DNA from: Chlamydiales bacterium
GTDB lineage: Bacteria; Chlamydiota; Chlamydiia; Chlamydiales; SM23-39
DNA: 64,000 nucleotides
Assembly: GCA_030681135.1 (NCBI GenBank)
Contig: JAUXXF010000005.1
Coordinates: forward strand, 37,109-101,108
Reading direction: 5' to 3'
The notes under the pieces are model-generated. The model saw nothing but the letters and a program-made list of their open reading frames with translations, searched no databases and was not told where the DNA came from. The translations under genes and the position numbers were made by a program. This document shows, in pieces, positions 8,337 through 17,071 of the stretch (positions are counted from its first letter, which is position 1; each line of letters begins with the position of its first letter).

Positions 8337-9650
8337 ATGAACCCTCAAAAAAAAATGGGTTTTTGGGCAGTGACCTCTTTGGTGGCTGGTAGCCAAATTG
8401 GTACAGGAATTTTTTTATTGCCATCCAGTATGGCTCCCTTTGGAGCGGCTGGACTTAGCAGCTGGCTGATTACAGCAACCGGCGCTATGCTTTTAGCGTT
8501 TGTGTTCGCGCGCCTTTCTGCAAACATCCCGAAGGCAGGGGGACCTCACGCTTTTATAGAGAGCGCTTTTGGACGAACGTTCGGTTTTTTTTCGGCATGG
8601 ACCTATTGGGTGATCTCCTGGCTTAGCACTCCGATGGTAGTCATTTCGGTAGTGACCTATTTGACCCCTGTTTTAGGAGAGCTGTCTCCTCTTGTCCATT
8701 TGGCAGTAGAGCTAACTATTTTATTTTTTATTACCGGCTTGAATCTCTTAGGCGTTCGATCGGCTGGGCGGGTCGAATTCGTCTTTACCGTACTCAAATT
8801 GCTCCCTTTACTCCTCGTTCCCCTTGGCGGGCTCTTTTTCTTGAACAAGTCCCATTTTATCCCTTTTAACCCCACCTCTGATTCGACGATCGGAGTGATG
8901 AATGCAGCGGCTTTATTGACCCTGTGGGGATTTATTGGAGTTGAGTCGGCTACCGCGCCTGTAGAGGCTGTCGATAACCCGAGAAAAACGGTTCCGCGGG
9001 CGATCATTGTAGGTACCTTGATCGTGGCCCTTGTCTATATATTTAGCAGTATCGTCATTATGGGAGTGGTGCCTGCTGATCGACTTGCTGAATCCAAAGC
9101 TCCCTTTGCGGATGCGGCGCAGATCATTTTTGGCGGAAACTGGTATATGGTGATCTCGATTGCGGCCTCCATTGTGTGTCTTGGCACGTTAAATGCCTGG
9201 ATGTTGACGAGCGGACAGATCGCTTTAGGCGCAGCTTACGATGGTCACCTGCCTCGATTTTTTTCCAGGACAAATGCTTCCGGAGCTCCTAAATGGGGAC
9301 TCCTCATTTCCTCCTTAGGTATGATTCCTGTTTTACTCGCTACGATGAATCGCGATTTAGTCTCGCAGGTCCATTTGATGATCGATGTATCTGTGACAGC
9401 TTTTTTGTTTATTTATACACTATCGATTTTGAGCTATCTGAAACTATTTTGGAAAAATAGACAGACGGGTTCGCTTAGCATGGGTACTCTGGCTCTAGGA
9501 GGCTCTGCGCTACTCTTTTGCGGATGGGCACTTTATTCTTCAGGACTTAAAATGGTCGCCTTGGCCAGCTTGATCGCCCTTGCAGGACTTCCTGTTTATT
9601 GGCGCAAGAGTAGAAGACGAAGTGAGGAGAAGAGTCTGTCGCCGAACTAA
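8337..9650 (+). CDS. APC-family amino-acid/polyamine antiporter
   Basis: A 437-residue inner-membrane transporter with about 12 hydrophobic segments. The first helix has the family loop GSQIGTGIFLLPSSM, which binds the substrate amino group. A second conserved stretch is WGFIGVESATAPVEAVDNPRKTVPRA (near residues 200-225). The profile is close to arginine/agmatine and ornithine/lysine exchangers, including the chlamydial AaxC. The exact substrate cannot be told. For an intracellular bacterium, taking amino acids or polyamines from the host is the likely role. It has a GGAG ribosome site and its own candidate promoter, and converges with the ATPase gene at 9667. Confidence 0.88.
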   Translation: MNPQKKMGFWAVTSLVAGSQIGTGIFLLPSSMAPFGAAGLSSWLITATGAMLLAFVFARLSANIPKAGGPHAFIESAFGRTFGFFSAWTYWVISWLSTPMVVISVVTYLTPVLGELSPLVHLAVELTILFFITGLNLLGVRSAGRVEFVFTVLKLLPLLLVPLGGLFFLNKSHFIPFNPTSDSTIGVMNAAALLTLWGFIGVESATAPVEAVDNPRKTVPRAIIVGTLIVALVYIFSSIVIMGVVPADRLAESKAPFADAAQIIFGGNWYMVISIAASIVCLGTLNAWMLTSGQIALGAAYDGHLPRFFSRTNASGAPKWGLLISSLGMIPVLLATMNRDLVSQVHLMIDVSVTAFLFIYTLSILSYLKLFWKNRQTGSLSMGTLALGGSALLFCGWALYSSGLKMVALASLIALAGLPVYWRKSRRRSEEKSLSPN

Positions 9651-9666
9651 AGTTTTAGAGGGAGCT

Positions 9667-10863
9667 TTAGTACAAAAATCCAAAGAGATAGAGAGGGATT
9701 TTTTTGCCAAACCCAATCTTCATGTCGTCCAAGATTAAATAAGCATCTCGTTCTTCTCGAATTTGGTAGTCATTTTTGTTTTTTCCTCCAATTTCCATGA
9801 TCCATTGGTCGTCAATCAAAAAATCTCCCTTATCATGAAGGCATACTTTGTGTCGGCTGCTTACCTGGTTGACAAAAAACGTCTCTCGAATCCCTCCTAT
9901 ATCATCGTCCCGTTTTAATGAACGATTGGTTGCAAGGAGTAAATTCGAGTTATTGAGATAAATTTTTGCTGGTTTGCGAATCAAGGTATTCCCTTTTCCC
10001 GCAGCAAATACATCTTGTAATAATCCGGAGCTATTCAAATATTCTAGGCAGTTATAAACGAGTTCTCGAGAAATGCCTAAATTCTTGCTCATTTTATCGA
10101 TATTTGGAATGAGTCCATTGGAGGTAGCAACTAGCCAGAGAATTTTTTTCAAAATTGTTACCGTAGTTTGTCGTAAATTGTAAACCACTGCAATATCTTC
10201 AAAGAGCACTTTTTCAATAACATTCGTGAGTTTGGATAAATAATCTTCCAGCCCTTCAAGAAAAAAAGGATAATATCCATGTTCCAGATAGTCTTTAAAA
10301 TGCTCAAAAACTTGATCCAAACGAGATGCAATAGCTACATGGTTTTGCAAAATATCTGCCAAATCCAGCTGAGGCAATTCAATGTTATGAGCAAAACAAA
10401 GATACTCGCGAAATGAAAGTCCCAAGAGCCGATGATAGACGACGCGTCTTGATAGATCGCCTTTGCTCTTATTTAAATCTAATGAAGAGCTCGCAGAAAA
10501 AATAATTTGCCGTCCTTTGTAAGTGTCTAGAAGATTTTTGATTTCTATTGACCAATTGGGGTACTTGTGGACTTCATCGATATAAAGAGCTTCCCCTTTT
10601 TCTTGGAAAAATTCTTTTGCGATACGAATAAGTCCGTACGAAAGAACGTTCACATGGTCGCCGGAAATATATAAAGCGCGGTTTGGCGTTTGGTATCTTT
10701 CTAAAAGATCTTGGCAAAGCATGGTCGTCTTTCCGACGCCTCGATCCCCTGTAACGCAAATCCCAGCCGCCTTCCAATGAATCTGAGCGTATAAATATCT
10801 TTTGGCAACGGTTGGAACCGTTGCCATGACTTCTTGGTGAATTTCAACTAAATCTTTTAGCAT
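9667..10863 (-). CDS. AAA_14/DUF4143-type ATPase
   Basis: 398 residues. Walker A is GDRGVGKT (39-46) and Walker B is ALYIDEVHKYP (about 92-102), with a sensor-like IIFSASSSLDL. The C-terminal half resembles DUF4143, with helix-turn-helix-like NLGISRELVYNCLEYLNSSGLL and a final nuclease-like fold region (FLIDDQWIMEIGGKNKND). These proteins are widespread, often in many copies, and common in laterally moving gene pools. Their biological role is unsettled; DNA binding or NTP-driven defence and regulation have been suggested. A 22-base palindrome lies ten bases upstream of the start. Confidence 0.85.
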   Translation of the reverse strand: MLKDLVEIHQEVMATVPTVAKRYLYAQIHWKAAGICVTGDRGVGKTTMLCQDLLERYQTPNRALYISGDHVNVLSYGLIRIAKEFFQEKGEALYIDEVHKYPNWSIEIKNLLDTYKGRQIIFSASSSLDLNKSKGDLSRRVVYHRLLGLSFREYLCFAHNIELPQLDLADILQNHVAIASRLDQVFEHFKDYLEHGYYPFFLEGLEDYLSKLTNVIEKVLFEDIAVVYNLRQTTVTILKKILWLVATSNGLIPNIDKMSKNLGISRELVYNCLEYLNSSGLLQDVFAAGKGNTLIRKPAKIYLNNSNLLLATNRSLKRDDDIGGIRETFFVNQVSSRHKVCLHDKGDFLIDDQWIMEIGGKNKNDYQIREERDAYLILDDMKIGFGKKIPLYLFGFLY

Positions 10864-10872
10864 AAAACCTGG

Positions 10873-10894
10873 AGTGTAAACTCTAGATTACACT
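10873..10894. promoter_or_regulatory. 22-base palindrome upstream of the ATPase gene
   Basis: AGTGTAA and TTACACT flank ACTCTAGA immediately upstream of the start at 10863. The position fits an operator for autoregulation. The T-run on the plus-strand side would also allow a weak terminator. Confidence 0.35.
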
Positions 10895-11174
10895 TTTTGG
10901 TAAATTTTGTCTAGTGGACATGACACTTTTTATAAGATGCTGGCTGTTAAACTGTTAGCTTGAATTTTGTTCTTTGATATGTGATAGCGTATTAACCGAT
11001 GAATATTCAGCCTAAAAACTTGGAGTAATACGAATTATCAGAAATAATTTGCAGTTTGGCTTGCGTGAAAGCTGCCTACAAACCGACGATCGTAACGTGG
11101 CTATTATCAAGGCGATACAATTTACTTTACGATCATTGGTTCTCTTTGGAAGGGGATCTAAGTGAACTTCGTTT
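10895..11174. other. intergenic stretch without a supported gene
   Basis: A 280-base stretch between two minus-strand genes. A second ACACTTTTT (10923) repeats the one at the palindrome edge. Short open frames on the plus strand (for example around 11026-11170) show no recognisable protein and no ribosome site. It could be the remains of a decayed gene, but nothing supports a firm call. Confidence 0.4.
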
Positions 11175-11822
11175 TTACGCTACTTCTTCCTGCTCTTTTG
11201 CTGCAAGATGTGCAAATACACGAGCTGAAACGACTTTAGTGGCTGCTGCTGCCACATGACCGATCGTATTCGCTGTCACCACGTGAAAGCCTCCAAAAAA
11301 ACTTAACCCGAGGCTTGCTGTAACAAGTGCGACACTTGCAAGCATTTCACTTAGTTTCCAAATGATATCTCTATCTTTGTAAGAAAGCGGCTCTAGTGCA
11401 GAGGGAAGATCAGTGAAAACAACTAGCACCTTCCGAAGGGTAATCACTCCAAGCCAATCGCCGCTGGGGATGTTAGTCAGCATGGCCATAGCACACGAAT
11501 GCACTCCATATACTAGTCCTTTTAAAAGGCTATTTGGCATGAACTCAAAAGCAACTCGACCCACCAAAGTTAGTAAAGAGATCCCTACTGCAGGGGCCAT
11601 CCATGCAATTCTTCGCAACGTAAGTTCACTCTTGCCTGCCAATTGATGAATCATAGCAGATGGATAAAACAGAGGTAGTGCAAGAGTGGTATAGCAAAGA
11701 TTTTGGCCCAATATTCCAGAGATTACAAAAGGAACGCTACTGGGAGCTTGAAGGGATTGTCCGACAATATCTATGCAAATGGCTGTTGAAAACTCTGTTG
11801 TAGGAGCTAGTGGATGTGTCAA
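11175..11822 (-). CDS. hypothetical membrane protein
   Basis: 215 residues with about four hydrophobic segments (near 45-60, 72-88, 105-118 and 160-195), a polar N-terminus and an acidic end (AAKEQEEVA). The last two hydrophobic stretches, LASVALVTASLGLSFFGGF and TANTIGHVAAAATKVVSARV, resemble the bilobed hydrophobic domain of chlamydial inclusion membrane (Inc) proteins. That is only a structural resemblance. I do not recognise a family. It is a single gene with a gap on each side. Confidence 0.6.
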   Translation of the reverse strand: MTHPLAPTTEFSTAICIDIVGQSLQAPSSVPFVISGILGQNLCYTTLALPLFYPSAMIHQLAGKSELTLRRIAWMAPAVGISLLTLVGRVAFEFMPNSLLKGLVYGVHSCAMAMLTNIPSGDWLGVITLRKVLVVFTDLPSALEPLSYKDRDIIWKLSEMLASVALVTASLGLSFFGGFHVVTANTIGHVAAAATKVVSARVFAHLAAKEQEEVA

Positions 11823-11928
11823 AATATACCTCGTTGTTAAAAAGAAAGCATGATCATTAAAATGCAGCCATTATATGCACATAGCATGAAATGATCAACA
11901 TTTTTTTTAATAGTCGATTGTCAGCTTA

Positions 11929-12273
11929 TTACATCGCAGGCATGGTCCGGGCGTCAAGATCGTAGATGATCCAAAGAGAGCCAAGCACAACGATGACCAA
12001 GACAAGAACCATGAAATAAAACAACAGCATCATCCAGCGAGGCTTGTCCTCTTTGCCCATATGCATGAAATAGATCAGTTGGGTAAATGCCTGTAGGACG
12101 GCTAAAAAAACTAATAGGGCCATGAGAATCGGCGTAGAAAAAAACTTGAATGCTGCAAGAGAAAAAGAGAGGGTGGTGAGAAATAAACAGCTGATAAACC
12201 CAATGAGATAGAGCCTTAATGTTTGGGGCCAGTAGCTTTGGATTGCTTTGAGAGTAGGTTCGTGATTCATCAT
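11929..12273 (-). CDS. cyoD: cytochrome bo3 ubiquinol oxidase subunit IV
   Basis: CyoD is the small assembly subunit of cytochrome bo3. It starts MMNHEPTLKAIQSYW at 12273, overlapping the cyoC stop (TTATGATGA) behind an AGGGG site. The 114 residues hold three membrane helices; LLVFLAVLQAFTQLIYFMHMG is the typical second helix and HMGKEDKPRW the typical loop. A longer frame to 12336 lies inside cyoC and is not used. It is the last gene of the cyoABCD operon. Confidence 0.92.
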   Translation of the reverse strand: MMNHEPTLKAIQSYWPQTLRLYLIGFISCLFLTTLSFSLAAFKFFSTPILMALLVFLAVLQAFTQLIYFMHMGKEDKPRWMMLLFYFMVLVLVIVVLGSLWIIYDLDARTMPAM

Positions 12274-12887
12274 AAAACCCCTATGAGGTAAACAAAAGTA
12301 AAAAGAAAAATCCAGACGAGATCGAGAAAGTGCCAAAACAGACTAAAGACCACGAGCCTTCGAAATACATCCATGGTGATCCCAAGGAAAAAAGTCTGTA
12401 GGGCCATAATCGCCATCCAGAAAAGACCGATTGAGACATGAAGCCCATGCGTTCCGACAAGGGTAAAAAAAGAGGATAAAAAGCCAGATTTTGTCCAGTC
12501 ATGTCCGGCTTTAACGAATTCTCTAAATTCCATAAGTTCCATCGCAACAAATGAGGCGCCAAAGAAAAAAGAAGCGATCAGCCATAGAACAACTTGATTT
12601 TTTTTGCTTTTTAAAGAAGCGAGGAGTGCAAATCCGCTCGTAATGCTGCTGATCAATAAGAGCATTGTTTCTGCAAAGGCTGTGCGGAGGCTAAATAGAT
12701 CCTTAGAAGACGGACCACCGAATGTATTGTTGTGAAGCACTGCATAGGTAGCAAAAAGACTTGCAAAAATCAGACAGTCTGTCATGAGATAGGCCCAAAA
12801 ACCTAAGGTGACTCTCGAAAAGCTGTCTTGATGTGGGTCGGGAATGCTAAGATCGGGATGAGCTTCTTTGTGATAATGGATCGTCAT
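12270..12887 (-). CDS. cyoC: cytochrome bo3 ubiquinol oxidase subunit III
   Basis: CyoC is the five-helix subunit III of the haem-copper quinol oxidase; it stabilises subunit I. The 205 residues match E. coli CyoC (204). Family stretches include VTLGFWAYLMTDCLIFASLFATYAVL near the N-terminus and FFTLVGTHGLHVSIGLFWM in the middle. The start overlaps the cyoB stop by four bases (ATGA) and the end overlaps cyoD, so the genes are translationally coupled. Confidence 0.94.
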   Translation of the reverse strand: MTIHYHKEAHPDLSIPDPHQDSFSRVTLGFWAYLMTDCLIFASLFATYAVLHNNTFGGPSSKDLFSLRTAFAETMLLLISSITSGFALLASLKSKKNQVVLWLIASFFFGASFVAMELMEFREFVKAGHDWTKSGFLSSFFTLVGTHGLHVSIGLFWMAIMALQTFFLGITMDVFRRLVVFSLFWHFLDLVWIFLFTFVYLIGVL

Positions 12888-14848
12888 ACGCGTTGCTTGC
12901 CTATTTTTTCTTCGATTTCTCTAACTTGTTCGGCCGTAATAATCTCCATGGGTTCTGGCTGCGAGAGGCGAACAATTAATAAAGCGATGATGCCAAGAAA
13001 ACTTGCAATAGCCAGCCAGTAGATATACCAAACCATGGCAAAGCCAAGTGCCAATCCTAAAAAGCCAATATAAGGCGCGATGAGGGTGTTTTTAGGAAGG
13101 TGAATGTCTTCATAGGAGTGAATGTTTTTGGGCGCTTGACCTCTCTTAATAGCCCAAAGAGGATCGATTTGATCGACGATAGGAGGAAGTGCAAAATTAT
13201 AAATAGGAGCAGGAGAAGCGATAGACCATTCCAGAGATCTGCCATTCCACGGATCGCCTGTTGTATCTCTATTCTTTTTTCTGTTTTTAATGCTGTAGAA
13301 AAAATCAAACACTTGGACAGCGAGGCCGCATAAAATCAAAAGAGCTCCTAGCAAGACAAGTTGAAAAAGAGGATGCCAGCCAGTGGCTGCATCATAGTGG
13401 TCTAAACGCCTTGTAGCGCCCATGAATCCAAGCATATAAAGTGGCATGAAGGCAAGAAGAAACCCGACAAACCAAAACCAAAAAGCGATTCTATTTAATC
13501 TTTCATTTAAGAGAAATCCGGTGACTTTTGGAAACCAATAAGTAAAGCCGGAGAAAAACCCAAATAAAAACCCTCCGATCACCATTCCATGAAAATGAGC
13601 GATCAGAAAAAGGCTATTGTGTACTTGGTAGTCGACCGGAGGAGCAGAAAGTAGCACTCCAGTCATGCCTCCGACGCTGAAATTAAGCACAAAAGCAAAA
13701 AACCAAAGCATGGGAGTCGTGAAATGGACTCTCCCGCGAAATTTGGTAAATAGCCAATTAAATAGTTTAACGCCTGTAGGAATAGCGATAAGCATCGTCA
13801 TAATGCCGAAAAAAGCATTCACATTGACACTCGCTCCCATTGTAAAGAAGTGGTGCAGCCATACAATAAAAGAGAGAATCGTGATGATGACAAGAGCCCA
13901 AATCATAGAGACGTATCCAAACAGACGCTTTTCAGAAAACGTTGGGACAACTTCAGAAAAAATACCAAATATGGGAAGAATCAAGATGTACACTTCAGGA
14001 TGGCCCCAAGCCCAAATCAGGTTGACATACATCATGAAATTTCCACCGTGTCCTGCAGTAAAAAAGTGCATGCCGAGATACCGGTCGAGTGTTAGGAGAT
14101 AAAGAGTCGCTGTAAGAATAGGAAAGGCAAAGACAACAAGGATCATGGAGCAAAGTGCGCTCCAAACGAAAATCGGCATTTTCATGAGCGTCATCCCTTG
14201 ACAACGCATCTTTAAAATAGTGACTAAAAAATTAATGGCCCCCAAGGTACTTCCAACCCCTGCTATCTGTACGATCCAGATCCAATAATCCACCCCTTCG
14301 TTTGGGCTGTATTCGATGCCGGAAAGAGGTGGGTAGGCAAGCCATCCTGTAGATGAAAAATGGCCGACGGCAAGAGAAATCATCAGTAGGGCTGAAGCTC
14401 CTGCAAACAGCCAAAAGCTGACAGCGTTCAGGAAAGGAAAGGCGACGTCTCTTGCTCCGATTTGTAGGGGAACAATGGAGTTCATTAGACCAAAAACGAT
14501 TCCCATGCCTGCGAAAAAAATCATCGTAGTTCCATGGGCGGAAAAGACTTCTTGAAAATGGCCAGATGTCAAAAAACCGGTCGAATCACCAACAGAAAGA
14601 GCTTGTTGAAGTCTCATCATGAGTGCATCGGCAAATCCTCGCACAAAAAGAAGGAGAGCTACGATAAAATACATGATCCCAATCCGTTTATGATCAACGG
14701 TTGTGATGTACTCGCGCCAAAGCCACGTCCAACGCTTATAATAAAAAAGCAGCGCTACAATGAAAAGGCCTCCGAAGCCCATTCCAAAAACTGCCATGTT
14801 CTGCACGGGGTCGTGCGTAAAAGCTTCTAGAGTTAATCTTCCAAACAT
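12884..14848 (-). CDS. cyoB: cytochrome bo3 ubiquinol oxidase subunit I
   Basis: CyoB holds the haem and copper centres that reduce oxygen to water while pumping protons. The 654 residues have every key ligand at nearly the E. coli position: His105 and His420 for low-spin haem, His283 with Tyr287 (the cross-linked pair) and His332-His333 for CuB, His418 for the high-spin haem, and Lys361 of the K channel. Quinol-site residues Arg70, Asp74 and His97 are kept; the E. coli Gln101 position reads Glu100. It lies second in cyoABCD, two bases after cyoA. It gives this chlamydia a low-affinity terminal oxidase in addition to the cytochrome bd known in the phylum. Confidence 0.96.
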   Translation of the reverse strand: MFGRLTLEAFTHDPVQNMAVFGMGFGGLFIVALLFYYKRWTWLWREYITTVDHKRIGIMYFIVALLLFVRGFADALMMRLQQALSVGDSTGFLTSGHFQEVFSAHGTTMIFFAGMGIVFGLMNSIVPLQIGARDVAFPFLNAVSFWLFAGASALLMISLAVGHFSSTGWLAYPPLSGIEYSPNEGVDYWIWIVQIAGVGSTLGAINFLVTILKMRCQGMTLMKMPIFVWSALCSMILVVFAFPILTATLYLLTLDRYLGMHFFTAGHGGNFMMYVNLIWAWGHPEVYILILPIFGIFSEVVPTFSEKRLFGYVSMIWALVIITILSFIVWLHHFFTMGASVNVNAFFGIMTMLIAIPTGVKLFNWLFTKFRGRVHFTTPMLWFFAFVLNFSVGGMTGVLLSAPPVDYQVHNSLFLIAHFHGMVIGGFLFGFFSGFTYWFPKVTGFLLNERLNRIAFWFWFVGFLLAFMPLYMLGFMGATRRLDHYDAATGWHPLFQLVLLGALLILCGLAVQVFDFFYSIKNRKKNRDTTGDPWNGRSLEWSIASPAPIYNFALPPIVDQIDPLWAIKRGQAPKNIHSYEDIHLPKNTLIAPYIGFLGLALGFAMVWYIYWLAIASFLGIIALLIVRLSQPEPMEIITAEQVREIEEKIGKQRV

Positions 14849-14850
14849 TG

Positions 14851-15723
14851 TTATTCCATTGGAGCCATGTATTTCATGATAATTTGGTGAAAAAGATCTG
14901 GTTTTGCTTGATAGATTTGCACAGGCGCATTGCTGCTTGGTTTGGCAAGCTCTTGATAATCAAGAGCGGGGGCGGTATTTTTTGCCTTCAAAGCCCACTT
15001 TTGAAATTCCTCTTCCGTGGAGGCTTTGACAGTGAAGGTCATGCCAGCGAACCCCTCTCCGCTTAAATTGGCGGAAGATCCTCTGTATTCTCCTGCTTCA
15101 TTCGCAATTAAATGAAGGAGAGTTCTCATACCGGGCATTGCGTAAATTTGTCCTCCCAAATGGGGGATCCAAAAAGAGTTCATAGGAGCGTCAGCTGTAA
15201 TTTCAAAGCGAATCGGCGTATCTACTGGAATTTGGAAAAAATTGACCGATGCAATTTGCTCTTCGGGATAAATAAAAAGCCATTTCCACTGCAAAGCGAC
15301 GACTTGAATCGTTTTTGTTTCTTTTGTTGAGGCGATTGGTTTATAAGGATCCAGTTCTGCTGTTTTGATGTAGGTTAAAATCCCAATAATGATCGTCAAT
15401 ACAGTGGGAATGCCCCACCAAAAATATTCAGCAACTCGATTGTCGACAAGATCAGGGTCATAATGAATATCTTTTTTGTCTGCTCTATATTTCCAGGAAA
15501 AAATAAACGTGAATAAATACACAGGGATCACGACGAGCAACATAATCGCTTGGATGATCAAAAGAAGATTGCGCTCTTCTAATCCGATGAGTCCTTTAGG
15601 GTTTAAAATCGCAATATAATCGAGAAAAGTAGCGACCTCAATGGGCTGCATCACGAGGAAAATCAATAAGACAATCCCCGAGAAGACGAGCATGAAAAGA
15701 ACTGGCTTTTTGGTATTGTGCAT
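14851..15723 (-). CDS. cyoA: cytochrome bo3 ubiquinol oxidase subunit II
   Basis: CyoA: 290 residues with an N-terminal hydrophobic segment (9-26), a second pair of helices (about 50-75 and 100-118) and a periplasmic cupredoxin domain. VVALQWKWLFIYPEE is the quinol-oxidase signature, and the CuA cysteines of cytochrome c oxidases are absent as expected. A COX-aromatic-rich C-terminal region follows. In E. coli CyoA is a lipoprotein; no lipobox cysteine is seen here, so the N-terminal helix probably stays uncleaved. It is the first gene of cyoABCD, with 73 bases between it and the divergent cyoE. Confidence 0.94.
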   Translation of the reverse strand: MHNTKKPVLFMLVFSGIVLLIFLVMQPIEVATFLDYIAILNPKGLIGLEERNLLLIIQAIMLLVVIPVYLFTFIFSWKYRADKKDIHYDPDLVDNRVAEYFWWGIPTVLTIIIGILTYIKTAELDPYKPIASTKETKTIQVVALQWKWLFIYPEEQIASVNFFQIPVDTPIRFEITADAPMNSFWIPHLGGQIYAMPGMRTLLHLIANEAGEYRGSSANLSGEGFAGMTFTVKASTEEEFQKWALKAKNTAPALDYQELAKPSSNAPVQIYQAKPDLFHQIIMKYMAPME

Positions 15724-15748
15724 TTGGCTTCATCAATACTCTTTTAAG

Positions 15749-15777
15749 TTTACATTGTCTAGAAAAAAATATATATC
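15749..15777 (+). promoter_or_regulatory. candidate promoter for cyoE
   Basis: TTTACA (15749-15754) and TATATC (15772-15777) are 17 bases apart in the short divergent region between cyoA and cyoE. The region is A/T-rich, so chance matches are likely. Confidence 0.3.
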
Positions 15778-15796
15778 TTTGAAAACGCAATCTTTC

Positions 15797-16666
15797 ATGG
15801 GAGCTGATGTGATTAGGACGTATTATTTGTTAACAAAACCCGGCATTATTATGGGTAATTTAATGACGACGAGCGCCGGTTTTTTGTTAGGCTCTCAAGG
15901 GCATGTTAATCTATGGTTGTTTCTCATGACAACGCTTGGTTTGGGATGTGTAATTGCCTCTGCTTGCGTGGTGAATAATTGCATTGATCGTCATGCTGAT
16001 GCGAAAATGGAAAGAACGAAACGTCGAGCTTTGGTCACAGGAATCATTTCTGTGCAGGCGGCTGTTTGTTTTGCTCTACTTCTAGGGGTTATAGGAGCTG
16101 TTTTGCTTTGGCAGTATACAAATGTGTGGGCTTTTGTATCTGCATGGCTTGGTTTTTTTATTTACGTAGTCTTCTATAGCGTCTGGAAATATCGGACGAT
16201 GTATGCCACCTTTGTGGGAAGCGTTGCGGGGGCTATGCCTCCCGTAGTTGGTTATTCTGCTGCTATGGGGCGCCTTGATCTCGGCGCTTTGATTTTATTT
16301 GCTCTTCTTTTGTGTTGGCAAATGCCCCATTTTTTTTCTATCTCTGTGTATCGTTCAAAAGAATATCAAGCGGCGTCGATTCCTGTTGTCGCAGAAGAGC
16401 TTGGTAGTCTTGCCTTGAAAAGACAGACAGTTCTTTATATTTTGCTCTTTCTCGGTATGATCTCGATGCTGTTTTTCTTTGGTTACGTGAGTTTTCTGTG
16501 TTTAGCTGTGAACTTCCTTATCGGAATGATTTGGCTGAGGGTTGCTTTTCAAGGATTCAAAAGAGAGGACTATGCAAAGTGGGCTCGTCAGATGTTTCGG
16601 ATTTCTTTGATTGTGATCACAGGGGTGTCGGTCATGATCTGCTCTGATAGGTTTTTTTGGTTTTGA
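15797..16666 (+). CDS. cyoE: protohaem IX farnesyltransferase (haem O synthase)
   Basis: CyoE transfers farnesyl to haem b to make haem O for the bo3 oxidase. It is a membrane enzyme with about eight or nine helices, and 289 residues fit the family. The prenyl-diphosphate motif NNCIDRHADAKMERT is the classic first Asp-rich site; CWQMPHFFSISVYRSKEYQAA covers the second conserved loop. ATG 15797 lacks a clear ribosome site; GTG 15809 with GGGAG upstream is an alternative start (IRTYYLLTKPGIIMGN follows). In E. coli cyoE ends the operon; here it is read away from cyoABCD. Confidence 0.93.
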   Translation: MGADVIRTYYLLTKPGIIMGNLMTTSAGFLLGSQGHVNLWLFLMTTLGLGCVIASACVVNNCIDRHADAKMERTKRRALVTGIISVQAAVCFALLLGVIGAVLLWQYTNVWAFVSAWLGFFIYVVFYSVWKYRTMYATFVGSVAGAMPPVVGYSAAMGRLDLGALILFALLLCWQMPHFFSISVYRSKEYQAASIPVVAEELGSLALKRQTVLYILLFLGMISMLFFFGYVSFLCLAVNFLIGMIWLRVAFQGFKREDYAKWARQMFRISLIVITGVSVMICSDRFFWF

Positions 16667-16676
16667 TGATCTTTGA

Positions 16677-16701
16677 CAGGCCTCATCGGCCTGCTTTTTT
16701 T
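16677..16701 (+). terminator. rho-independent terminator of cyoE
   Basis: CAGGCC / GGCCTG stem with a 5-base loop followed by C and seven T, 10 bases after the cyoE stop. Confidence 0.88.
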
Positions 16702-16753
16702 CATTTGCGCAGAGTTATAGGCAGAGACGTTTTCTTTCTGCCTCGCGAGAGAT

Positions 16754-17071
16754 CTATTGATGGATTTTTGTGCTAGATCGATGTTTTGTTGTAGGAGTTT
16801 TCTTTTTTTTGATACTACGAGCTGGAGCTGGCGCGCCGCGCAATAACCCTTCAGTACTTAAATCTTCGTCTATTTCTGGCCAGTGAATGCCATAACCTCC
16901 TCCACAAATTTCCCACTGGGACCTCTGTTTTGGGGTTGCTTTTAACAGCTTTGGATACCAGATCAAAGGAACAGAGATAGTACGGCCATCGACAAGATCG
17001 ACGACTAAAGAGTCTCTAGTAAAGTAAACTGCTTCTACTCGTTCATCAGTTTTTAGTGCCAAAATACCCAT
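16754..17071 (-). CDS. DUF2442 domain protein
   Basis: 105 residues. The DUF2442 core runs from VEAVYFTRDSLVVDLVDGR through ISVPLIWYPKL to GIHWPEIDEDLS (about 12-82), then a basic tail of Lys, Thr and Ser. It overlaps the end of the DUF4160 gene by 26 bases, so it is translated as the second gene of a pair. This pairing is common in bacteria and has the layout of a two-gene toxin-antitoxin-like module. No activity is assigned to either domain here. The basic tail is unusual and might bind nucleic acid. Confidence 0.8.
   Translation of the reverse strand: MGILALKTDERVEAVYFTRDSLVVDLVDGRTISVPLIWYPKLLKATPKQRSQWEICGGGYGIHWPEIDEDLSTEGLLRGAPAPARSIKKKKTPTTKHRSSTKIHQ

Noticed and set aside
10574..10777. 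Minus-strand alternative frame within the ATPase gene
   Set aside because: It is a basic, Arg-rich shadow of the Walker A region and has no independent support.
11026..11174. Possible transposase remnant on the plus strand
   Set aside because: Two frames give protein-like strings, but neither holds a DDE or HTH motif that I can recognise.
15641..15796. Long upstream extension of the cyoE reading frame
   Set aside because: It lies antisense inside cyoA and would place a charged 52-residue tail before the normal CyoE start; the family begins near 15797-15809.
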